A stretch of DNA of 64,000 nucleotides from JAXMAF01 sp046350555 (GTDB lineage: Bacteria > Planctomycetota > Phycisphaerae > Phycisphaerales > SM1A02): the NCBI GenBank assembly GCA_046350555.1, contig JAXMAF010000013.1, positions 62,001-126,000 on the forward strand, in the 5' to 3' direction. This document shows, piece after piece, positions 23,659-31,440 of this stretch. The position numbers and the translations under genes were made by a program. The notes beneath the pieces were generated by a model. That model had not been told where the DNA came from and searched no databases. It saw nothing but the letters and a program-made list of their open reading frames with translations. Position 1 is the first letter of the stretch, and each line of letters opens with the position of its first letter.

Positions 23659-24576
23659 TTACAGGCCGCGGCTGACCGACCCATGCGGTGAACGACGATG
23701 GAACGCCGCCGCACTGGCGACGGCGAGCGCCTGCCGCGTCGCCGAGACGTCGTGAACACGCAGCACCGCGGCGCCGCGAAGCGCGGCGATCACCGCCGCC
23801 GCAAGCGAACCGGGAAGACGCTCGGCGGGACCGATCGCGGCGCGCGCCGCCGGCTCGCCCGCCGACGCGGCCGCGGCGAGGAAGCTCTTGCGGCTGGCGC
23901 CGATCAGCACGCGCGGATGGGCGTCGAGCAGCTCGTCGGTCCGCCCCAGCAGCTCGAGGTTCTGGTCGACGCTCTTGCCGAAGCCAAGCCCCGGATCGAT
24001 GCAGATGGCGTCGTGCGGCACGCCGGCGCCCGCCGCGGCGTCGACCCGCTCGCGCAGGAACGCCACCACGTCGGCGACGACGTCGCGGTAGCGCGGAGGC
24101 GATGCGTGGCGATCGCTGTAGCTGTCCTGCGCCGGCGGAACGAGTCGGTGCATCAACACGATCCCGGCGCCGCGCGCGGCGACGACGTCGAACATCGACG
24201 GATCGTCGCGACCGGCCGAGACGTCGTTCACGATCGTCGCGCCGGCGTCGAGGGCCGCCGCCGCGACGCGCGCGGAGGTCGTGTCGACGGAGATCGTCCT
24301 CCGGGCCGCCCAGGGCGCAGCGCCGCGCTGAACCCGGGGCGCAAGCCGTTGAATCACAGGCACGACGCGCCGGACCTGCTCCTCCGCCGGAACGGGCGCC
24401 GCGCCCGGGCGCGTCGACTCGCCGCCGACATCGACGATGTCGGCGCCTTCCTCGAGCATGCGCTCTCCGCGCGCCGTCGCGGCGTCGATCTCCATGTAGC
24501 GCCCGCCGTCGCTGAAGCTGTCGGGCGTGACGTTCAGGATCGACATCAGCAGCGGGATGGACGGTCGCTCATCCAT
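23659..24576 (-). CDS. folP: Dihydropteroate synthase
   Basis: Joins p-aminobenzoate to 6-hydroxymethyl-dihydropterin diphosphate in folate synthesis. 305 residues. Signature motifs are ILNVTPDSFSDGG (residues 13-25), DVGGESTRPGA, NDVSAG, DPGLGFGKS, IGASRKSF and the C-terminal RVHDVS. All are intact. The start overlaps the end of the aroD-aroE fusion gene by 8 bp, implying translational coupling. Both enzymes are in chorismate-derived metabolism, since p-aminobenzoate comes from chorismate. Confidence 0.95.
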   Translation of the reverse strand: MDERPSIPLLMSILNVTPDSFSDGGRYMEIDAATARGERMLEEGADIVDVGGESTRPGAAPVPAEEQVRRVVPVIQRLAPRVQRGAAPWAARRTISVDTTSARVAAAALDAGATIVNDVSAGRDDPSMFDVVAARGAGIVLMHRLVPPAQDSYSDRHASPPRYRDVVADVVAFLRERVDAAAGAGVPHDAICIDPGLGFGKSVDQNLELLGRTDELLDAHPRVLIGASRKSFLAAAASAGEPAARAAIGPAERLPGSLAAAVIAALRGAAVLRVHDVSATRQALAVASAAAFHRRSPHGSVSRGL

Positions 24577-26224
24577 CGGCGGCCATCGACTCCCGCCAGA
24601 GGGCCATCGGGGCGTCGGCGCCGGTCCACCACCTGAACTGCGCGGCGGCCTGGCGCAGCAGCATGCCGAGCCCGCCGACCACGTTCGCGCCGCCGTCGCG
24701 CGCCTCGCGCATCAGCGGCGTCACGGCCGGTGCGTAGACCGTGTCGAACACGGTCAATCCCGGTTCGAAGGGGAACTCGTCGGGCAGCGGCGAGCCCGTC
24801 GGGTCCGGTCCGCCGGCCATGCCGACAGGTGTGCAGTTGACCACGATCGGAAAGCAGCCGCACGCGATGGACTCCATGCGCCCCGCGACGATCCGTCCGC
24901 GCGGTCCGTCGTGGCCGTCCCGCGAGGCGCCGCGCGCCGCGTCCGACTCCGCGAGCGACTCGCCCAGCTCGTGCGCCAGCGACTCCGCGCGCGCCGCCGT
25001 CCGGTTGAAGATCACGACCGTCGCGCCGAAGCCCGCCAGGTGCAGGGCGACCGCGCGGGCGGCGCCGCCGGCGCCGATCACCGCGACGCGCGACGACGCG
25101 AGGATCGCCGGGTCGAGCCCGCCCTCCTCGATGAGCGTCGCCCGCGCCGCCTCGGCATCGGTGTTGGTGCAGGCGAGCATGCCGTCGTCGCCGACCGCGA
25201 GCGTGTTGGCCGCGCCGATGGCCTCGGCGACGGCGTGCACGCGTCCGCCGCGCTCGCGCACGAGCCGGATCAGGTGCTCCTTGTGCGGCGCCGTGACGCT
25301 CGCCCCACGGAAGCCCAGGTGCGGATCGTCGACCAGCGCCCCGACCGTCGCCTTGAAGTGCTCCCATGCGGGCGGGATCGGCAGCGGCAGGTAGACGCCG
25401 TCGTGCCCGACCACGTCGAAGCCGCTGTTGTGGAGCACGGGGCTGCGCGAGTGCGCCACCGGCCATCCGATCACGCCGTAGAGGCGCGTCTCGCCGCCGA
25501 TCGAGTCGAAGCGCCATCGGCGGCGCAGCTCGTTCACCGTCGGCTGGCCGGACGCGGTCGGTCTTCCGCCGTCGGGCGCCGCGAACGTGAGCAGCGCCCC
25601 GAACTTCTTCGCGAGCACGCGGCTGGGAAGCCCGAACTCGCCCATGCAGAGCGCCACCGTCGGTCCGCGCCGGGCGCGCAGCAGCTCGAACGCTTCCAAG
25701 TTATCGCGCAGCGATCGGGCGCGCCAGGCGATCTTGCTCGCGGCGCACGCCGGTTCGGAGGTCATCGCCTCGAATCGCTGGAGCAGGTCGGGCGGACGGC
25801 CGTGGAAGTCGTGCGACGAGAGCATGAGCGCCGTCGTCACGCCGCGCGGCTGGTTCGCGTGATCGACCACGAGCTTGATCTTCTGCCGCAGGTTGGCGCT
25901 GCGCGACCACGCGGCGAGCTCGACGTCGAGGTAGCGCGGCGCGTGATCCCCCGTCCCGATCGCCTCGAAGAGGGCCACGCGCCGGCTCTCGTCGCCGTCA
26001 TAGTGGCCGCCTTCCCAAGTCGGACGGCAGGTGACGATGCACGGCAGGGCGCTCCCCGCGAGCAGCCGTCGCACCAGCACCAGCGCATCGGGCTCCTCCG
26101 CGAGGTGGTCGATGCGCCACTCGACAAGCTGCGCGCCGTCGCACGCCGCGGCCCGCGCCTGCTCCAGCGCCGCCGGGATGTCGCCGGGCGCCTCCGGCGC
26201 GATCGAGACGGCGAGGAACGTCAC
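24569..26224 (-). CDS. aroDE: Fused 3-dehydroquinate dehydratase (type I) / shikimate dehydrogenase
   Basis: A 551-residue bifunctional enzyme for steps 3 and 4 of the shikimate pathway. Residues 1-230 form type I dehydroquinase: VEWRIDHL, the SSHDFHG catalytic His and the ASKIAWRA Schiff-base Lys. Residues 260-551 form AroE: GVIGWPVAHSRSPVLHN, GASVTAPHKE with the catalytic Lys, CTNTDAEA with the Asp, the NADP motif GAGGAARAV and VNCTPVGM. Such fusions are known from plants, chlamydiae and planctomycetes. GTG at 26224 is the best start, since codons farther upstream are Arg/Ala-rich without homology. Divergent from the gene at 26331. Confidence 0.93.
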   Translation of the reverse strand: MTFLAVSIAPEAPGDIPAALEQARAAACDGAQLVEWRIDHLAEEPDALVLVRRLLAGSALPCIVTCRPTWEGGHYDGDESRRVALFEAIGTGDHAPRYLDVELAAWSRSANLRQKIKLVVDHANQPRGVTTALMLSSHDFHGRPPDLLQRFEAMTSEPACAASKIAWRARSLRDNLEAFELLRARRGPTVALCMGEFGLPSRVLAKKFGALLTFAAPDGGRPTASGQPTVNELRRRWRFDSIGGETRLYGVIGWPVAHSRSPVLHNSGFDVVGHDGVYLPLPIPPAWEHFKATVGALVDDPHLGFRGASVTAPHKEHLIRLVRERGGRVHAVAEAIGAANTLAVGDDGMLACTNTDAEAARATLIEEGGLDPAILASSRVAVIGAGGAARAVALHLAGFGATVVIFNRTAARAESLAHELGESLAESDAARGASRDGHDGPRGRIVAGRMESIACGCFPIVVNCTPVGMAGGPDPTGSPLPDEFPFEPGLTVFDTVYAPAVTPLMREARDGGANVVGGLGMLLRQAAAQFRWWTGADAPMALWRESMAADG

Positions 26225-26330
26225 GCGCGACTGTAGGACCGGGCGCGCCCGACCTGCGCGCGCCCCTGCGCTCGCGGCGCGCCCCGGTGCGTGCCCGGCG
26301 CGCGGCCAACACCTGCCCCTACAGTCGCGC

Positions 26331-26942
26331 GTGTCCGATCCCTTCGTCGAACGCGCGCTTCGCCACCTCCGCGGCCACCTCTCCGGCGTCCTGCGGTTCG
26401 GCGAGCACGTCCGTCCACTCAAGGTCGTCGTGGCGCCCGACGGGCGACTCGTCGCGCCGGTGATGGTGGCGATGACGCAGTCCTTCGACACCGTGCTCTC
26501 GCTCCCCGACGACAACGACGAGTCGCTGCACGTGCAGGTCACCCTCGAGCCCTTCGAGGAGCGCGGGCCGTTCGGCCATCTCGCGGACCGCTGGCGCATG
26601 TACCACGGCGAGCCACCCGACGTGCGCTGGGCGCTGATGGCCATCGACGCCGCGAGGTTCGAGGAGCAATTCCTCGACGGCATCGGGCTCCAGCGGCCGA
26701 ATCCGCTCGCGGGCGACGAGGCGCGGCTCTGCAAGGCGATCAATGGCCGCCGCGACGACCTGCGCCGAGCCTGCGAACGGACCATCGCCCGGCGTCTCGA
26801 CGAGCCGGTCCTCGTGGGCGTCGATCCGCTTGGCTTCGACGTGCGCGGCGCCTTCGAGATCTTCCGGCTCGACGCCGACCCGCCGATTCCCGACGGCGCC
26901 ACCGCGATGCGCCTCTTCGAGACGATGGCGGCGGATCGTTGA
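26331..26942 (+). CDS. PNPOx-like / DUF2470-type protein (HugZ-like), tentative
   Basis: 203 residues from a GTG that follows a 106-bp divergent intergenic region. The N-terminal half (RFGEHVRPLKVVVAPDG, VMVAMTQSFDTVLSLP, VQVTLEPFEE) looks like a flavin- or heme-binding split barrel. The C-terminal part has LVGVDPLGFDVRG and DADPPIPDGATAMRLFE, resembling DUF2470, which in HugZ/HutZ proteins contributes a heme-binding His. That His is not obvious here. The assignment rests on pattern similarity only; it could be a hypothetical protein with another ligand. Confidence 0.5.
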   Translation: MSDPFVERALRHLRGHLSGVLRFGEHVRPLKVVVAPDGRLVAPVMVAMTQSFDTVLSLPDDNDESLHVQVTLEPFEERGPFGHLADRWRMYHGEPPDVRWALMAIDAARFEEQFLDGIGLQRPNPLAGDEARLCKAINGRRDDLRRACERTIARRLDEPVLVGVDPLGFDVRGAFEIFRLDADPPIPDGATAMRLFETMAADR

Positions 26943-27006
26943 ACGCGGCTCGCGGGCGCGGCCGCGCGGCGTGCGCCAGCGGGGCGACCGGCGCCACCCA
27001 TCGCCG

Positions 27007-28032
27007 ATGAACCAACCGCTTCGCATCCTCGTCACGCGACACCTTCCCGGAGACGGCGCCGCGATGGCGCGTTCGCGGCTCTTCGCGCGCGGCATCGCGG
27101 CGGAGGTCATGGTGAATGCGCTCGACCGTCGCCTCGAGCCGGACGAGCTGCGCGCGATGATCGTCGGCGCCGCCGGCGTCCTCACGACGCCGCGCGACCG
27201 CATCGATGCGCAGGCGCTCGACGCGGCGGGACCTTCGCTGCGCGTCGTCAGCAACTACGCCACCGGAACCGACAACATCGACCTGGCCGCGTGCGCCGCC
27301 CGTGGCGTGCGCGTCGGCAACACGCCCGACGCGGTCGTCGAGCCGACCGCCGACATCGCCTGGCTGCTCATCCTCGGCGCCGCCCGGCGCGCGTTCGAGG
27401 GCGAGCGGCTGGTCCGCGGCGGCGCGTGGCGCGGCGTGGCGCCGAGCGAGCTCCTCGGCGTGCGCCTGCTCGGCAAGAGCCTGCTCGTCGTCGGCGCGGG
27501 CCGGATCGGCCTCGCCACGGCGCGGCGGGCGCTCGGCTGGAACATGCCGCTGCGCTACGTCGCCCGGTCGCGCCATCCGGAGTTCGAGGCGGCTCCCTTC
27601 AACGCCGTCCGCGTCGATCTCGACACGGGTCTCGCCGAGGCGGACGTCGTGACCCTGCACACGCCGCTCACCGCCGAGACACGGGCGCTCCTCGACGCCC
27701 GGCGGCTCGCGCTCATGAAGCCGACGTCGATCCTGGTCAACACGTCGCGCGGCGCGGTGATCGACGAGGCGGCGCTCGTGGACGCGCTCCGTCGCGGCCG
27801 ACCGGGCGCCGCCGGGCTCGACGTCTTCGAGCACGAGCCGCAGGTGCATCCGGGACTCGTCGACCTTCCCAACGTCTTCCTCCTGCCGCACCTGGGCAGC
27901 GCCACGACGGAGGACCGCGTCTGGATGACCGAACAGGCCGTGGAGAACCTCGTCGCCGGCGTCGTCGGCGAGCCGCTGCCGAACGAGGTACGCGCCGCCA
28001 GCCAGACCGATCCCGCCGGCGCTGCGCGCTGA
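27007..28032 (+). CDS. D-isomer-specific 2-hydroxyacid dehydrogenase (glyoxylate/hydroxypyruvate reductase type)
   Basis: 341 residues. An N-terminal catalytic domain is interrupted by the NAD(P) domain with VVGAGRIGLATAR; LVNTSRGAVIDEAALVDAL carries the catalytic Arg; GLDVFEHEPQVHP carries the Glu; LLPHLGSATTEDR contains the catalytic His. The protein resembles glyoxylate reductases (GyaR) more than phosphoglycerate dehydrogenases, because there is no ACT domain. It is 64 bp after the preceding gene and 79 bp before the phenylalanine hydroxylase gene. The substrate is not certain. Confidence 0.88.
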   Translation: MNQPLRILVTRHLPGDGAAMARSRLFARGIAAEVMVNALDRRLEPDELRAMIVGAAGVLTTPRDRIDAQALDAAGPSLRVVSNYATGTDNIDLAACAARGVRVGNTPDAVVEPTADIAWLLILGAARRAFEGERLVRGGAWRGVAPSELLGVRLLGKSLLVVGAGRIGLATARRALGWNMPLRYVARSRHPEFEAAPFNAVRVDLDTGLAEADVVTLHTPLTAETRALLDARRLALMKPTSILVNTSRGAVIDEAALVDALRRGRPGAAGLDVFEHEPQVHPGLVDLPNVFLLPHLGSATTEDRVWMTEQAVENLVAGVVGEPLPNEVRAASQTDPAGAAR

Positions 28033-28111
28033 CCCTTCGATGGCCCGTTCCCCGGCGGATCGTCCTTGGCTCCATCGTTGCCCGTAGAATGGTCGCGGAG
28101 CCCCAGCACCG

Positions 28112-28972
28112 ATGAACGACACCAAGAACACCGCTTCCCTCAACCATGCGATGGTCGACGACGGTCAGGCCCGTCGCGCGCAGGAGTATGCCGACAACTT
28201 CGGCAAGCCCGGCTACACGGATCCGTCGCAGCTGTACATCGATCAGCGCTACGAGGGATACACCGCGGACGACCAGGACGCATGGCGGATGCTCTACGAC
28301 CGCCAGATGGCGTACCTCGCCGACCACGCGTCGAACACGTACCTGGCCGGGGCGAAGATCATCAACCTGAGGCGCGACCGGGTGCCGCCGCTGGCCGACA
28401 TCAACGCCCGGCTCAAGCCCAAGACGGGCTGGCAGTCGCGCGCGGTGCCGGGCTACCTTCCGCCGAAGGCCTTCTTCGCGTGCCTGTCGCGCCGCGAGTT
28501 TCCGACGACGGTCGTCATCCGCCCCAAGACCTCGCTCGACTACCTTCCGCAGCCCGACATCTTCCACGACGTCTTTGGCCACGTTCCGCTTCACGCCGAT
28601 CCGACCTTCGCCGACTTCCTCCAGACGTACGGTCTCGCGGCGCTTCGATGCGACGACGACGAGCACACCAAGAAGCTCTCCCGGCTCTTCTGGTTCACGG
28701 TCGAGTTCGGCCTCATTCGCGAGAACGGCGAGCTCAAGGTGTACGGCTCCGGCCTGATCTCCTCGCCTGGCGAGAGCGTCCATTCGCTCACGTCGAGCGA
28801 CGTCGAGCGCCGGCCATTCGATCTCGAGACCGTGTGCGACACCCACTTCGAGATCGATCACTACCAGCCCATCCTCTACGTGCTCGACTCGTTCGAGCAG
28901 CTCCGCGACGCAATGCACACGTATGCGCAGCGGGTGCTCGACGAGGTGGACGGCGCGCTCCGCTCGGGCTGA
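28112..28972 (+). CDS. phhA: Phenylalanine-4-hydroxylase
   Basis: A 286-residue biopterin-dependent aromatic amino acid hydroxylase that makes tyrosine from phenylalanine. The iron ligands are visible: His152 and His157 in FHDVFGHVPLH and Glu198 in WFTVEFGL. PKTSLDYLPQPDI and KVYGSGLISSPGE match the bacterial PhhA core. No regulatory ACT domain is present, as usual for bacterial enzymes. It is preceded by a 2-hydroxyacid dehydrogenase gene, and a copy of the 105-bp repeat begins 14 bp after its stop. Confidence 0.94.
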   Translation: MNDTKNTASLNHAMVDDGQARRAQEYADNFGKPGYTDPSQLYIDQRYEGYTADDQDAWRMLYDRQMAYLADHASNTYLAGAKIINLRRDRVPPLADINARLKPKTGWQSRAVPGYLPPKAFFACLSRREFPTTVVIRPKTSLDYLPQPDIFHDVFGHVPLHADPTFADFLQTYGLAALRCDDDEHTKKLSRLFWFTVEFGLIRENGELKVYGSGLISSPGESVHSLTSSDVERRPFDLETVCDTHFEIDHYQPILYVLDSFEQLRDAMHTYAQRVLDEVDGALRSG

Positions 28973-28985
28973 GCGGCGCCGCCCG

Positions 28986-29090
28986 ATGCGGATTCCAGCA
29001 GACCTCCATGCGTTCGATCCCTTGCCCACAGCGGCGTCTCACGGAATTGGGTCTCGGTGGGGCGCGAGGATCAGCGAGGACGCGCATGAG
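28986..29090 (+). repeat. 105-bp dispersed repeat, copy E
   Basis: From ATGCGGATTCCAGCAGACC to GGACGCGCATGAG. It begins 14 bp after the phhA stop, in the common orientation. The internal ACGGCGGAATT block is shortened by four bases relative to other copies. Confidence 0.8.
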
Positions 29091-29216
29091 GGCGCGCGCG
29101 ACCGCGTCGAGACCGGTCGGCGCCGCCACGCACGCCGGTTCGTGCGTCCGGGTGCCCGCGATCGATCATCCGCTCGACGCCGCGCAGACAGCACACGGAC
29201 CATCCCCGGCACCCAC

Positions 29217-30554
29217 ATGTCGATTCCCAGCACCGAATTTGCCGCCCGTCGCGCGGCGCTCGTCTCCTCGCTTCGCAACGCGGTCGGACTCGTCTTCGCG
29301 GGCGACTACGACCCGCATCTCACGACGCCGTATCGCCCGCATGCTCACTTCGAGTACCTGACCGGCATCGTCGACGAACCGGGGGCGATCCTCCTGCTCG
29401 ATCCACTTCATCCCGTGGCGGCGCGGCGCGCGATGCTCTTCCTGAAGCCGCTGAATCCCGAGATGGAGCAGTGGGACGGGCTCCGCGACCCGATCGGCGC
29501 CGAGCTGCGCCGACGAACGGGAATCGAGACGATCTTCCGCACGACGGCGCTTCCTCGCTGGCTGCTCGAATCGACGCGCCGGGCGAGGCGGTTCGCCTGC
29601 CTTCATCCGCTCGCGGCGCACACCGCGCCGATCCCGCCCGATCTCGAGCTCTTCCGCAAGGTCGCCGAGCGCATTCCCGGCGGCGTCATCGAGGATCGCT
29701 CGATGCTGCTCGCCCAGATGAGGGCCCGGAAGAGCCGTGCCGAGGTCGCGATGATCCAGCGGGCCATCGACATCACCGCCGTCGGCTTCGACGCGGTGAT
29801 GCGCGCGCTCGCCACGGGACCGGAACGGATCCGGAGCGAGTTCGAGGTGCAGTCGTTGATCGAGCGGACCTACCAGGACAACGGCGCCCGCGACCTCGCC
29901 TTCCGCACGATCGCGGGAGGCGGCGTGAACAGCACGGTCCTGCACTACCACGCCAACGACCAGCCCCTGCGCGACGGCGACCTGATCTGCCTCGACTCCG
30001 GCGCGCGCTTCGCGGGCTACTCGGCGGACATCACGCGCACGCTGCCGGTGAACGGACGCTTCACGGCGCGGCAACGCGACGTGTACGAGGTCGTGCTCGC
30101 CGCCCAGCGCGCGGCGATCAAGGCGACGCGCGCGGGCACCACCATCATGGAGATCGACGCCGCGGCGCGGAAGGTCATCGAAGACGCCGGCTTCGGCGAC
30201 GGCTTCATCCACGGCATCGGCCACCATCTCGGCCTCGAGACGCACGACGTCTCGCCCGATGCGCCGTTGCCGGTCGGCGCGGTGATCACCATCGAACCGG
30301 GAATCTACCTGCCGAAGGAGCGGCTCGGCGTGCGGATCGAGGACGACGTCCTGGTCGGCGCGCGCACGTCAACCGTGCTCTCGTCGCTCATCCCCAAGAC
30401 CGTCGAGGAGATCGAGTCGGTGATGTCGGGCACGCAGCGCGCGGGCGCGCGGCGTGTCACTCGGTCGAAGCCGGCTCCGAAGCGGCGGGGGAAGCCGGCT
30501 GCGAAGGGGAGTGCGAAACCGGCGACGGGGCGGTCGGCGCGCGGCCGGCGCTGA
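29217..30554 (+). CDS. Xaa-Pro aminopeptidase / M24 metallopeptidase
   Basis: 445 residues. An N-terminal aminopeptidase P domain (RAALVSSLRNAVGLVFAG, HFEYLTGI) precedes a pita-bread catalytic domain. Metal ligands are LDSGARFAGYSADITRT (two Asp), GIGHHLGLETHD (His), TIEPGIYLP (Glu) and VRIEDDVLV (Glu). It removes N-terminal residues adjoining proline. The last 30 residues are a Lys/Arg/Ala tail outside the catalytic fold. The gene overlaps the convergent lipoprotein gene by 98 bp at this tail. The ATG at 29217 matches the family start. Confidence 0.92.
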   Translation: MSIPSTEFAARRAALVSSLRNAVGLVFAGDYDPHLTTPYRPHAHFEYLTGIVDEPGAILLLDPLHPVAARRAMLFLKPLNPEMEQWDGLRDPIGAELRRRTGIETIFRTTALPRWLLESTRRARRFACLHPLAAHTAPIPPDLELFRKVAERIPGGVIEDRSMLLAQMRARKSRAEVAMIQRAIDITAVGFDAVMRALATGPERIRSEFEVQSLIERTYQDNGARDLAFRTIAGGGVNSTVLHYHANDQPLRDGDLICLDSGARFAGYSADITRTLPVNGRFTARQRDVYEVVLAAQRAAIKATRAGTTIMEIDAAARKVIEDAGFGDGFIHGIGHHLGLETHDVSPDAPLPVGAVITIEPGIYLPKERLGVRIEDDVLVGARTSTVLSSLIPKTVEEIESVMSGTQRAGARRVTRSKPAPKRRGKPAAKGSAKPATGRSARGRR

Positions 30555-31290
30555 GCAGCGCCTGAAGCGCCGACTCCATGCCCGTCGTCTCGAACCAACC
30601 CTGGCGCAGCCGGATCACGCCGTCGGAGTCGACGAGCAGGCCGAGATTCGGCGCCATGCCAAGCGTGCGCCAGGCGATGTCGTCCATCGGATCGACCAGC
30701 ATGACGCCGCCGAAGCCGTAGCGCTGGTCGAACTCGCGGGCGAGCATCATGCGATCGGCCATGGTCGTCGGCTGCGCGACGAGCACGCCATCGCGCACGT
30801 TCTGGTCGGGCACCCATTCCAGGCCGGTGTATGGACAGGCCGCGCCGGTCGGATGGGCCTCGATCGTGTAGACCGTGACGAACTCGACTCGATCGCCCCA
30901 CCGCTCGCGCAGCGCCGCAAGGTCGACCTCCCGCCGACGCGCGACATTGGACGTGATCGACACCGTCACCAGCACCATCGGCCGGCCGGCCCGCACTTCG
31001 TCCAGGGCGTGTTCTCGGCCGTCCAGACCCACAAGCCACATCCTCGGCAGCCGCGTGCCCGCCTGTGGACCGCGCTCGGCAAAGATGAGCCCCGCCTCGC
31101 TGTACGTGCGGCCGCTGTCGGCGTGAAGCACCGGCGCCGGCCGCCGCGCCTGATCGCTGACGCAACCGCCCGAGATGACGGCGCCGAGCGCCACCGCGAC
31201 GGGCCAGGCGACGGGCCGGACGCGCCGCGCGAGCCGAACCGGCTCGAGCGCGCCGCGTTTGGGAAACGTGCGGTCCTGAGTGCGCATCAT
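30457..31290 (-). CDS. Redoxin/deiodinase-like lipoprotein lacking the redox Cys
   Basis: 277 residues. The N-terminal hydrophobic segment ends in a lipobox-like VISGGC (about residues 39-44), suggesting a lipoprotein. The thioredoxin-fold region reads RPMVLVTVSITSNVARRRE, then FVTVYTIEAHPTG, which resembles iodothyronine-deiodinase-like and AhpC/Redoxin proteins of planctomycetes. The usual Cys or Sec after the first strand is replaced by SITSN, so peroxidase or reductase chemistry is doubtful. The C-terminal 30 residues are Ser/Pro/Ala-rich and overlap the convergent peptidase gene. Confidence 0.65.
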   Translation of the reverse strand: MMRTQDRTFPKRGALEPVRLARRVRPVAWPVAVALGAVISGGCVSDQARRPAPVLHADSGRTYSEAGLIFAERGPQAGTRLPRMWLVGLDGREHALDEVRAGRPMVLVTVSITSNVARRREVDLAALRERWGDRVEFVTVYTIEAHPTGAACPYTGLEWVPDQNVRDGVLVAQPTTMADRMMLAREFDQRYGFGGVMLVDPMDDIAWRTLGMAPNLGLLVDSDGVIRLRQGWFETTGMESALQALLSAGRAPTAPSPVSHSPSQPASPAASEPASTE

Positions 31291-31440
31291 GGAAGGATGT
31301 ATCGGCCGGGACCGTGGGCGAGGCTGAGGCGTGCGTTCGCGCGGACGGATCGGGAAGGATCGCGTGCGCGGCGTGCGTCCGGCCCTGCCGCCGCCGGTTC
31401 GTCTGCCACTTCGTGTGGCGGATGGTCTAGCCTCGTCCCG

